Shown piece after piece: positions 46,601 to 56,181 of a stretch of 64,000 nt of DNA. Origin of the DNA: Loxodes magnus (taxonomy: Eukaryota > Ciliophora > Karyorelictea > Loxodida > Loxodidae). Positions within the stretch are counted from its first letter, which is position 1. Each line of letters opens with the position of its first letter. Location of the stretch: contig CAMPDV010000243.1 of the NCBI GenBank assembly GCA_946699065.1, positions 248,001 through 312,000 of the forward strand, in the 5' to 3' direction. The notes below the pieces were generated by a model that had not been told where the DNA came from, ran no database searches, and saw only the letters and a list, made by a program, of their open reading frames with translations. Position numbers and translations under genes: made by a program.

Positions 46601-46969
46601 CTTTATTATTTAGCTATGGTGATAGCTCTTCTCATTGGAAAAAGTTTCAATGACTACTTGATTTTATACTAGCTAATGAACTAATAGACTTAAATTACTT
46701 AGAGTCTAGCACTTCCATTCCCAGAGCAAGCTACTAATACTACTGTAATTATACCTCTTGATAGCTTCGCATTTTAGTTCTGATAATTTTACTGATTTTA
46801 AAGCAATAAAACTAAGTTAAGCATACTGATTCGATTGCAAAGAATGATAACATTAAGAGAGCTTTTTCTTTACATGGATGACTTAATCAAAAAGTTTCCA
46901 AATTGTAGTAGAAAAAGCAAATCTTAGAAGCCTTTTCCTTCACTAATTTAGAAAATGAAAGAAAGCAAA

Positions 46970-47636
46970 AGAAAAGCTTAATGATCTAAATAAAAATCCC
47001 TAAAATTAAGAAGGCTAAGAAGTTATTAAACCCTAGAATAAGTAGTTAAAGGAACTGAAGCTAAGGCTAATAATAGTATCTTACTGAAAGTTGTGGAAGA
47101 ATTATTTTAACAAGCATGGAACTTTAAGTGAAAATGGTATAAACTTGTCCTATAGAAAAATAGATGCTATATTTAAAAATAAACCTTCGTAGTAAATTAG
47201 GAGTTAAGTAGTCTTTAAAAAAATGGCTTCTTTTACAGAGAAAGGAGCTGGATAAGTATTAGTGGCTCTATTTTTATATTAATGAGCGAAAGATTATTCA
47301 CTAAGCTTAATTTAGATTTGTATGTAAACGATCTACTACTCAATAAACTTGAAATGTCTGGCTGATAATAGATCTAGATTGTAAATAGATAGATTCGTCT
47401 TTCAGCTTTAGCGAACCCAAGGGTTCAATTTTGCTTCTATCTACGATATAACCTTTACCATTTCTCAAGAAGGCTAGAAGATCAGAATGGAAAAATTTAT
47501 CCCTCAAAGTTGAAAGCTTCCAAACAGTGCTAGGTTCAGTATTAACTGCGCACTTCCGCTAGCTCAAATGTGACCTCGTAAATCAGCAGTCAATTTCAAG
47601 CTGGCCTTCATTTTTCATTTAGTTATTCGGACATGA
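46970..47636 (+). CDS. Hypothetical protein segment
   Basis: A frame from about 46970 to TGA 47634-47636 reads coherently with several TGA codons as Trp (VSYWKLWKNYF, YQWAKDY, PQSWKLP, AQMWP). Distinct stretches are INLSYRKIDAIFKNKPSQQ and GFNFASIYDITFTISQEGQK. Its start is not clear; an upstream frame beginning MITLRELFLYMDDLIKK (about 46848) may be exon 1. No family recognised. Confidence 0.35.
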
Positions 47637-47755
47637 GACGATTAATGTTCGATAGTATTGCTGGTATTTACTATTTAATCATTTTTGAATATTTAGACTT
47701 CCTCATGTAAGCTCTTAAAACCTTTATTTAGATATAGCCTCAAATTTTATTATTG

Positions 47756-48454
47756 ATGGATATCTTAAAAAGAGCAACTGAATATAGCAATAGAGTTTTA
47801 CCAGCAAGTAGTTACATACCTGTACTCTTAATGCTATATTATAATACTGTTATAAGAAAGCCAAAAGAAGCTAGGATATTAACACCTTTCTAGAAGGTTT
47901 GTGGTTAGAACACTTGCTTAGGACTTAATTTAATTATCTCAAAGTTAAAAAAATCGCATCCACAGTTTTTGAAAGAGTATGACCAGCAATAAACACAGCT
48001 AAATGTGAAGTAATAGGATTTATGAAATAAAAAGCTAATAGAAAGATAATTAGAATACTATCCCTTTAAATCTTAATAGAATACCTATTGCTTAAAAGAC
48101 TAAGCTACTCATTTAGGAAATCAAATAAGACTTGCAAACTACATTGTGCAGTAGTAGCATATAGATATACATTAGCAATTACAAGAGCTAATGCTCTATT
48201 TCCTAAATATGGTGAATGTATCCCTAAATTTTAAAGCTCTTTGCAGAGCTTTTATCTTACTCAATGCTGAATATGGAAATGAAGCTGTTCTTGAAATAAA
48301 TTTCAGGACTAAAAGGGAAAATAAGCTAAATTACTAAATAATTTAGACTAGTTGAAAAATAGGCTTTTAAATCAAAGGATTCTCATTCAACGAGTCATTT
48401 TTATAAATCTAAACTACCTTCCATTCAAACATATAGTAGTTTACAAGTTAATGA
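47756..48454 (+). CDS. Hypothetical protein, 232 aa
   Basis: ATG 47756, TGA 48452-48454, one internal TGA (DLWNKK) and another near the end (TSWKIGF). The protein is mixed alpha-helical with regular hydrophobic spacing: MDILKRATEYSNRVLPASSY, LIISKLKKSHPQFLKEYD, then LCRAFILLNAEYGNEAVLE. Regular amino-acid use supports coding; no family recognised. Confidence 0.45.
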
Positions 48455-48730
48455 GCTTCTATTAAAAATAAGCAACTCACTGTAAAGAAAATCCTAACTA
48501 AGATCTAGCTTTATTAATTAGAAAAATGCATTTAGAGCAATTTACCCTAATGAAAATACTTAAGCAAATGTATTAAATCATAGCTTTGATATTTAGTAAG
48601 TCGGCAATATTAAAGTAGTTAGCAAGCACTTTGAACCAAAAATTAAATAGATACTTTAAAAAAAGTTTCTGAGAGAACACACTAAAGCCAACTGATAAAA
48701 GGATAATAGGTAAAATAATTAAAGAATGCT

Positions 48731-48905
48731 TACTGAAATTAACAAAGGGAAATATACAAAGAGATGATCTCTTAAAATAGCTATAAGGATAGAATGATTA
48801 ATAGCTTATAAATATCACTAACTAGAAAAAGAAAATAGAGAGATAGAAATGGTATTTAGTTTTAGCTTATATTATAGGAGGAAAAGCAGAAATGTCAGTA
48901 ACTAT
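48731..48905 (+). pseudogene. Small fragment of the golgin gene
   Basis: Diverged direct copy of about 39590-39740: shares RMINSLQISLT-type coding (original QLINITDKEKQ region) and the LQEEKQKCQQL piece (original LQKEKQQSEQLL). Confidence 0.65.
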
Positions 48906-48969
48906 TATTATTTTTATTAATTAAGATTAAATTGCTTTGCTCATTGTTCGAAGGTGAGCAACAAGATCA

Positions 48970-49212
48970 TCTTCATCAGAGGTTGGGGAAGTTAAGTACC
49001 CATAATCGACTTTATGTCTTCCTCTGCTTTGGTTTGGCCTCGAGACATAAGATTCTTAGACCTTCGGCACTGGCTTAATTTGGATTGCATTCTGGAACGA
49101 AAAAGGAATAATATTGCGAGCTTCATCAGAGGTGGGGAATTTAAGTACCCATAATTGACACATGTCGTCCTCTGCTTTGATGATGCAATGAGACACAATC
49201 CTGCCATGTCCT
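48970..49212. repeat. Two-unit tandem repeat, G+C-richer
   Basis: Unit starts at 48972 and 49123: TTCATCAGAGG, then GGGGAA, TTAAGTACCCATAAT, and after about 20 nt TCCTCTGCTTTG. Spacing between units is about 150 bp. Origin unknown; the composition is unlike the surroundings. Confidence 0.7.
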
Positions 49213-49250
49213 TGGACCTCCAACAAGTATTAAAGATACGAGTATTCTAA

Positions 49251-49369
49251 AATTATATCAGTATTGAACATTTTTATCAGTACTGGATAATTATACCAGT
49301 ATTGAACAAGGTTTATCAGTATCTGGTAATTTTATCAGTAACAAACATTCTTGTCAGTATGAAACATTT
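49251..49369. repeat. Short minisatellite
   Basis: Six to seven degenerate copies of a 20-25 nt unit containing TATCAGTATTGAACATTTT, directly beside a hairpin repeat head. Confidence 0.75.
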
Positions 49370-49420
49370 TTTAAAGAGCTCCGCACCAATGAGAGTGCTA
49401 CGCGCTCTATAATCAAATTT
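49370..49420 (-). repeat. Hairpin repeat head (minus orientation)
   Basis: Reverse complement of TAGAGCGCGTAGCACTCTCA then TTGGTGCGGAGCTCT; same head as 6774-6808 and 52178-52216. AGAGC/GCTCT and GCAC(C)/GGTGC can pair. Confidence 0.75.
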
Positions 49421-49592
49421 ATTTTTATTTAATTATCATAAATAGTTTTCAGATAGGGAATCTCAATCCCGTCTAAAGGACAGCTCAAGCTCTATAGTGT
49501 TTAACATAAAAATTCGGTTTCCAATTTTATCGAAATTGCAACTCGAGTTTCTCCAGGCTTTCCTTCCTTTTGTTTATGATCCTTGGTTATTC

Positions 49593-50200
49593 TCATCTTT
49601 CTTGATTTTGTAAATTGATGTATTCAGGTTGCAATAGATTATGTTCAGTCTATCTTATTCTCGTTTTATCCTTCTTTTTTCTTGAGTCAAACAGTTTTGC
49701 CTCTTCTATTTAAATTTCTAAAACTTCCATAGCAAATGTCATACGCTTCTCCAGTAAAATATCTTTTCCTAATCTTTATTATTTTCATTTTCTTAGGTTG
49801 TTATTTAGGTTCTACATCCCTTGATACTATTTTGCTATTTATTTATTTAGATTTTATTTTAATTACTGTAGCTCTAATTCGTATTTGCTCTTGTGCCCTT
49901 TCACCTGGTTTGTGACTCAATTTTAGTAGTTCTAATTGCTGTTAAAAACATCTATCTATTGCTCAAAGTTTACAATTCTGGATACATCCAACTGATTTTT
50001 CTCTTCCAGCTTTTCTGAAGGGCTTCTTTTTAAATATTTGAGCTTCTGCACCTCTTCCTGGAGGTTAACGATCATTAGAGAAAGTTAACCAATTTCAACT
50101 TGCTCAGTTCCATAGTCGAAGGTACGTATTTCTATACATAGCAATTTCCTATCGTTTGCATGGCTTTTGTTCTGACACTGATGTTCCCAGTGTATGCTAT
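49593..50200 (-). CDS. Gag/ORF1-like coiled-coil ORF, copy E
   Basis: Minus frame from about 50200 to TGA 49593-49595, with TGA=Trp codons inside. Signature RTFDYGTEQVEIG, then LSLMIVNLQEEVQKLKYL, followed by a 150-residue Gln/Lys/Glu coiled coil. Homologous to copy F (10560-11279). Start codon not fixed. Probably part of a mobile element. Confidence 0.5.
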
Positions 50201-50252
50201 TTAATAAGTTATTATTTGGTCTTTTTAATTTATCCTTTAGATAAAAAATAAA

Positions 50253-50665
50253 ATGCAAGGATTCAAATCAGGCTTTTACGCCACCTTCAAGAAGGAGAGA
50301 AGTAATCTAAGAAAGTCATCAATGTAATCACCTTAAATTCTCAGGATAAGCCCAGAAAGCAGACGAAGTATGCTTAACACCAGAAGGTCTCAGAGTTAAA
50401 TCCTTCTTGCTAGATAAGCATGGAATAGCTCATCAAAGTGGTACTAAACCTCTAGAAAGAGATCAAGAAGCTAAAGAAGGATAATGAGGTTCTAATGCAA
50501 TAGATTAATCTAGTAGAAGGAATAGAATCAAGACTCATATTCTAAGAAAGTGAATTAAGAGCTTTTTGGAACATATCTCAAAATTAGCTTCAGAAACTGA
50601 CAGAACTGGACAATAGATTTGAAAAAATAGAAGAGAAACTACAACGACAAAATAGATTAAAATGA
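50253..50665 (+). CDS. Gag/ORF1-like coiled-coil ORF, copy B
   Basis: Begins at ATG 50253 with MQGFKSGFYATFKKERSN; after a frame change near 50300 it reads MEQLIKVVLNLQKEIKKLKK, then DNEVLMQQINL and LRAFWNISQNQLQKLTELD, ending at TGA 50663-50665. The same three motifs recur in copies A and C. Next to it is the zinc-knuckle ORF. Confidence 0.5.
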
Positions 50666-50681
50666 GCAAAGAAATGATTCA

Positions 50682-50888
50682 ATGGTGATTGAAAAGGAAG
50701 ACACAAGAAAGTATAAAAGAATCCAGAAAATATGTTATTATTGCAACTTGGGAGAACATTTATGAAGGAAAAGCAAGAAACTTCTAAGCTTCAAAGAATC
50801 AATAAATAACAAAGCAAAGAAAACAGCAAGGTCAACAAAAGAAAAAATCAACTGTAATAGAGAAGAATAAGAGAAAGACACTATATGA
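50682..50888 (+). CDS. Zinc-knuckle ORF of the gag-like element, 68 aa
   Basis: ATG 50682, TGA 50886-50888. Residues 18-31 read CYYCNLGEHLWRKS, a CCHC knuckle pattern C-x2-C-x4-H-x4 with the fourth ligand changed to Ser. The rest is basic. CCHC knuckles next to a coiled coil are typical of gag or LINE ORF1 nucleic-acid-binding proteins. The missing last Cys suggests decay. Confidence 0.5.
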
Positions 50889-51089
50889 ATGAGCTTGGCA
50901 AGATCTTCAAGAATTTATCAGAACAGAATGAAAGAAGAAACCGAAGACAATAAGATCAAAAGATAGAGAGATGATCAAACTTTTAAACACTTTTATTAAA
51001 TCCCGGGGCAATCCAGCGATCGGCAGAAAGAGGTGAAATTCCTCCAAGATTGCCAAGCTTAATTTAATTATTAATCATTAATCTATCCC

Positions 51090-51283
51090 CCTTGATGCTA
51101 GGTTGGGAGATAATTGCCTTCTTAACTCCCTCTATGAAGTTTTTAAGGTCTTTAGAAGAAGATTACGTCGATTTAAGATTAGACGTGCAGTCGAGAAAGG
51201 ACATATCTGGCCTTTTCTCCTACTATTAGAAGGTGACAAAAAAGCCCTTTCTGAAACTGCCAGGCATTATTTTATATATAAAG
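51090..51283 (-). pseudogene. 5' remnant of the gag-like element, copy G
   Basis: Minus strand starts PGSFRKGFFVTF and is alignable by eye with the 5' part of copy F (11097-11279), e.g. the shared region around KKAIIS/KKEIIP. Internal TGA and frame breaks. Confidence 0.4.
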
Positions 51284-52140
51284 TGAGTATCTCTATAAGA
51301 TAAGAAAGTTAAATAGAAAGCTTATAAAATACTCTCTAATAACTATAGGAAGAAAACTAAGAACTTGCATAAAAGAACGAATAGCTAACTTTATAAAAAA
51401 TGAGGGGGAAATAGAAAAAGCTAAAGAAACTATAAATTAGCAGAATTCTTTACTCACCAATCAATAAATCTCTATTTAGACATATGAAGAACAACTAAAT
51501 ACTATGAAATAGGAATCGTAAGACTAAATAGCAGGTTTGGAAAACAAAGTTTAGAACCTTAATAAAGAACTAGAAAAATTAAAACTTACTTAGAGTTAAG
51601 ATGAACTTAATAAAAGCAATCAGATTAGAGAACCAAAAAATAAACTATAAGAAGAAGCAGAAAAGTAGAAGAAGTTAGATAGTGAACTTAAAGAAAAAAC
51701 TTAGAACTTGGAATAAATTTAGAAGTTGATGAAAGAACTAAAAAAGGAAAATTAAAAAGTGATACTAGATTAATAGAAATAAGTCTAAGTTTTATTTGTA
51801 GAAATAAATAGAACATGGTTAATAAAAAATCACTTGATAAAAGGCTTCTGGATTAAGGAAATGAGTTAGTGTAAGAGCAAAATAGTCTTAAATAACTAAA
51901 TGAAAAATTTTTAAATAGCTTAAAGGCAATTAAAATATAAGAAGAATAAATAAAAATAATAGATACAAGAATAAAATCTCACATAAGGACAATAGCGCAG
52001 CTAAATAAAATATTAGATGCTCTTAAGAACTTCTAAAGCTTAGATGAGCAAACAAGGAATAGTTTAATTTAAGAACTTAGTAAAATACTATAAGAAGCAG
52101 AAGCGACCAAGAATTTACTCAATAAGTAGCTAAAATGAGC
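51279..52140 (+). pseudogene. Golgin gene fragment, direct copy of 39722-40790
   Basis: High similarity to the golgin gene from 51303 to about 51740, then an internal deletion of roughly 200 bp relative to the original, then more diverged sequence to about 52140. Short indels break the frame. It ends 35 bp before a hairpin repeat head. Confidence 0.85.
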
Positions 52141-52175
52141 TAAATAAGGTAAATTTAATAAATAAAAAATCAATT

Positions 52176-52220
52176 GGATTATAGAGCGCGTAGCACTCTC
52201 GATAGTGGCAGCTCTTTAAA
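52176..52220 (+). repeat. Hairpin repeat head (plus orientation)
   Basis: TAGAGCGCGTAGCACTCTCG then ATAGTGGCAGCTCTTT. With the minus head at 49370-49420 it forms an inverted pair around 49.4-52.2 kb. Confidence 0.75.
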
Positions 52221-53467
52221 AATTAATTTTATTTAATGTCGAAAAATAAAATTTTTTGGTTCTCTCTATCTTTGTTTTCTCTTCCTGCAGTACGCCTGTA
52301 ATTTTTCCTTCCAAAACATAGGATGCAATATACGATTACGGGTACATCTTTCTCCGACCTATGATGAAAAAGGTTTTCTCCTGGCATTCAGAGTTCTCCA
52401 GCTTTTCGAATCTTCCTTCTTTTGTTATTAGTTTCTCTTTCTCCGATTTATCCTCGTTCCGCCAACATTTTTTAATTGCCTTGCTGTGCCTAAAAGCAGT
52501 ATCCAAAGGAAAGGGCTTTCCACCCTATTTAAAATATAAAAAAATTAGTATATAAAGTTAATAAAAAAGAGATAATGACTTGTAATGGTAAATCTCATAG
52601 GAAGAAATGCCATTACTGCTATACAACATATTATTAGATACCAAGTTATAAAATTTTCTAGAAACAGAAGAAGGAAAAAATAGAGAATTATAGAGATATA
52701 ATATCTATATCATATAAGATTTTGGACAAAAAGTAAAAAGAATATGGATTTACTATCAACTCAACCAAATTTGTAGTAAGTGACTTTGTGGGTTATTTGA
52801 AAAAACACCAAGTTAATAAAAAAATGCTCGAGAATTACTAGCAACAATTTAAGTTTTCTCTTGAGTTAAAAGTATCAAAGTTACTTTTCTAAAAAAGGAA
52901 ATAGAAGTTAAATAAATATAATCATTAAAGGATAACCTATTGTCTTAAAAAGAAGTAAATAATGTCCTAGAGAATAAGCTAAGGAAAGAGAAAATTATAT
53001 ACTCACTGTGTAGCAAAAGTGTCTACATTCAAAAAAGTAACTTTTAAAGCTATTACAATATTATCTAAAATATGTAGCCATATTTCCGCAGTATTTTAAA
53101 CACTTAATAGAACTTTTATTTTACTAAAAGCAGAATGGGGTAGTGATCTTACTTTTGGATTTGAAGAAATGATCAATAAAATAACTGAATCTTAAAGACT
53201 GATACCAAGAATGACCGTTATATCTTCTTAATCTACATTTAATAAGTCTTGTTTTATTTATTTAAACAGACTTCCTTTTTTCACTTGGAAGCATTGAAGT
53301 TCATATGCTTTTACCTTATCTTAAAACAGAATTAATTTAGTTAATCCAAACTCTTTTATATCGTTTTAATTGTAAAAATGCTCTTAATAAAATTAGAGAA
53401 AGCAGCACGGCGATAACTTAGTTTTCCTAAAGCATTCTAAATTAATAACTATATTATATATATATAA
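52221..53467. other. Mosaic of degraded sequence
   Basis: Includes weak similarity to the golgin gene around 52550-52590 and 52900-52980. No intact frame; TA-rich near 53455. Confidence 0.4.
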
Positions 53468-53752
53468 ATGGAACATTTCTTGCGATAAGTCTCTTCTTAA
53501 AAGGAATCATCTTAGTCAAAATATGATTAATATAAAGTACTGTAAGAACTCCAAGTTATACAATTAGAAAATTTGAAACTCCTAAGAATAGTATAAGAAC
53601 TAGAAAGAAAAATAGAATATCTGATTACTAACTCACAAGAGAAAAAAATTGAAAATAAGCAGTCAGGAAATATCAGAATAGAAAAATTAGAGAAAAATTC
53701 AACCAATTCGAAGAGTTAATTGATAGCATGTTTTTATAAAAAATATAAGTGA
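53468..53752 (+). CDS. Small coiled-coil ORF, 94 aa
   Basis: ATG 53468, TGA 53750-53752. Reads MEHFLRQVSSQKESSQSKYD and then a short coiled coil (LQVIQLENLKLLRIVQELER). It immediately precedes gag-like copy D and may be part of it or another golgin-derived scrap. Confidence 0.35.
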
Positions 53753-53931
53753 ATGATCAAATAAAAATGGTAGAAGGGTTCAAGAAAGGATTTTATACCA
53801 CCTCCTAAAAAGGGGAGAGAAAGTAAGAACCCTCATCTTTAACTCACATATCTTCTTCCTGGAAATAATCTTCTTCTCAAAATCTTCAAGAATAATAGAC
53901 TTAACTAGGAACTTCCAGACCAACCTAAAAG

Positions 53932-54795
53932 ATGGGACAAAAGCGCCAAAAGGCTACCCTGATGACACCAACTGAAGAGGAAGGACCTAGAAAGGTGCTG
54001 GAGACGCAAGAAGCAGCATCCGTGCGAGAGTTTGCGATGCCATAGTTCCAGGAAGGACATGCATAAATTTTAGTCGCATTCTCTGACCTGAAGGAGGAAG
54101 TAAAGAGGCTACGATTAGAGAATAGAGCTATAAAAAATCAAGTTACTGAGCTCAAGGAATGGAAAGAAAGCTTCTGGGAAGTATACAATCGAGAGTAAAA
54201 CACTTTCTTCAGGGAAATTAGATTGCTGCAGTAGAGAACAACCGTGCTTGATGAGAACAACAAGTAGTAACAGTAGTAGGAATTCAAAGTTAGGACAATT
54301 CAAGATCCAATGGACATAGAAGGAGCTACTAATTTACCGAGGAGTCCAGACAAAAAATATATTAGGAATAGACCAAGATGTTTGTATGCGAACAAACTGG
54401 ACATAAATATAGACAATGCTAGAAATTGAAATTAATTAAATAATAGTACTGGAATAGAAAATAATAAGAAAAATAATAGTACTAATATTAGGATAAGATT
54501 AGACGAGAATTCTGTAACTAATTTTATCCGTCAAGAGGCCAAATCTACAAACCGAAATGGTACACAATCCAAGGCGACTGAAGAAAGAGTTCTGAAGGGA
54601 GCTGGTTCCAGCCAGGTTATCAAACTGGTCCTGATAACACGAGGTTGAAAGTCCTCTAAGTTCACTAAACTCCAATTTAAACTTTTTAATTTAGTAATAT
54701 ATATATAAGTGAATGATTCGATGGATGTTGAGCAACAGTCCATAACAACTTTCATTCCATGTCGGAAAATAATGATATGCTGGTACAGCAAGTGA
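53932..54795 (+). CDS. Gag/ORF1-like coiled-coil ORF, copy D, 287 aa
   Basis: ATG 53932, TGA 54793-54795, two internal TGA as Trp. N terminus MGQKRQKATLMTPTEEEGPR, coiled coil FSDLKEEVKRLRLENRAIKN then WKESFWEVYNREQNTFF, Asn-rich tail. Just upstream (53767) is MVEGFKKGFYTTSQKGRE, the family's 5' motif in another frame. Near 54380 a third frame holds FVCEQTGHKYRQC, three of the four ligands of a CCHC knuckle. This is the least decayed copy, yet still frame-broken. Confidence 0.5.
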
Positions 54796-54859
54796 CCAGG
54801 GCACAAAGTAAGAAGATGCTCCAATTTTAATAAAAATAAAAGAAAATAATAAAAAATTA

Positions 54860-55190
54860 ATGGGAAAATATTTTCAGTATCTATTGCAACTAAGAAGGTA
54901 AACTATATAAAAAAAATACTACAACTGAAGAGTGAAGCTCCTTATATCTAATAGGTGGTTAACGAAGTCTATAAAAAGTGACTGGAATTCAATCTATCCG
55001 AAAAGATTAGAAATAACAATCTAAAAATCGTCAAGACCTATGATAGACAAAATCCAAACAGATTTGAAGTAGATACTTATACCTAACTTTAAACTTAAAA
55101 GTGGTTAACCTAAAAATGGCAGACCCACTATAATCTATTATTTATTTATAAAGAGTAAATAAGATATTGCTCTAAAACTAATTGATTTAG
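54860..55190 (+). pseudogene. Possible 3' remnant of the element
   Basis: One frame reads VNYIKKILQLKSEAPYIQQV then VVNEVYKKWLEFNLSEK and a Gln/Trp-rich end. It has coding character but no start or family. Confidence 0.25.
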
Positions 55191-55417
55191 AGCAAATCAT
55201 TTATAAATTTATTATTACTTTGAAACTAGAACTTATCTTAGGATAGAGATACAATCAGAAAGTTAAAAAATATTGTTTCAAAATCTCTTTTAATGATTTA
55301 GTTAAAATTAAAGATTAATAATTAAAAAGCATATTAAAGAATATTATTACCCTATCCTTAGCTTATAGATATATTTATATAATTCTAATCTTTTAAATAC
55401 AAAATGTCTATACTTTC

Positions 55418-55852
55418 TCATCTTGCTTGCATATCTCCTTTTATTCTCCTTGCAAGATTCAGATCTTTCGGCATTACTAACACTCGTTTTGAGTTCATCG
55501 TACATAATGCAGCATCTTCAAACAGTTTAACCAAATACTACTCTACAGCTATCTGTAGCCAGAGCATTGCTTTCTTTTATATTTTCAATTAGCTGTTGAT
55601 ATTAAATAGTATCTCTTTCACTAAGTTGTTAAAACTATATCTAACTAATGCAGGCTCGTAGCTAATGAACTGACTAATTTAGCTCAAAGCTTTTGCTTCA
55701 GCTCTTCTTCTTTTCTTCTGATCACTAAAGTTCTAATCCTATATCTACTGCTTTTACTATTAAACCTCTTTCCTCCCTTTCATTTTCTACTCTATAAGCT
55801 GTGTTTCCTTTTCTTAAAGCAAGCTTCTACTATCCAATTGATCTTTTATCAT
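55418..55852 (-). CDS. Divergent histone H3, candidate centromeric H3 (copy 2)
   Basis: Inverted second copy of 44528-44962: start ATG 55850-55852, stop TGA 55418-55420, same 144-residue protein. I compared nearly all of it by eye and saw no base difference. It keeps about 330 nt of identical upstream DNA, so it may be transcribed as well. Duplication of such a dose-sensitive histone gene is unusual. Confidence 0.9.
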
Positions 55853-56181
55853 TGGTAAAGCTACAAAGCATTCAATTTAAATAGTATAAGATATGCATAT
55901 CTAAAATTTAAATCTAAAAGATATAAAAAGTACCTTGCATTAAGTACTCTACATGTCTAGTCTTTAACTAACTAGGCTTATATCAGAATCAAGTAGAAAA
56001 GCACTTCAATTTAAGTAGATTCATATAAGAAAGCTCTAAGAGACAGATAATGTTTAAGGCATTATTAAGCTTAACAGCAAATCCAAAGTTTCTAACTAAA
56101 CCTAAACTGATTAAACCTTTTTATTTGCCTAATGAAAATAGAAAATGTACTATTTAATTTATAAGGTATTTAAATAATAAT

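Noticed and set aside
51103..51303. Plus-strand frame of 66 codons
   Set aside because: Antisense of the 5' remnant of the gag-like element (51090-51283).
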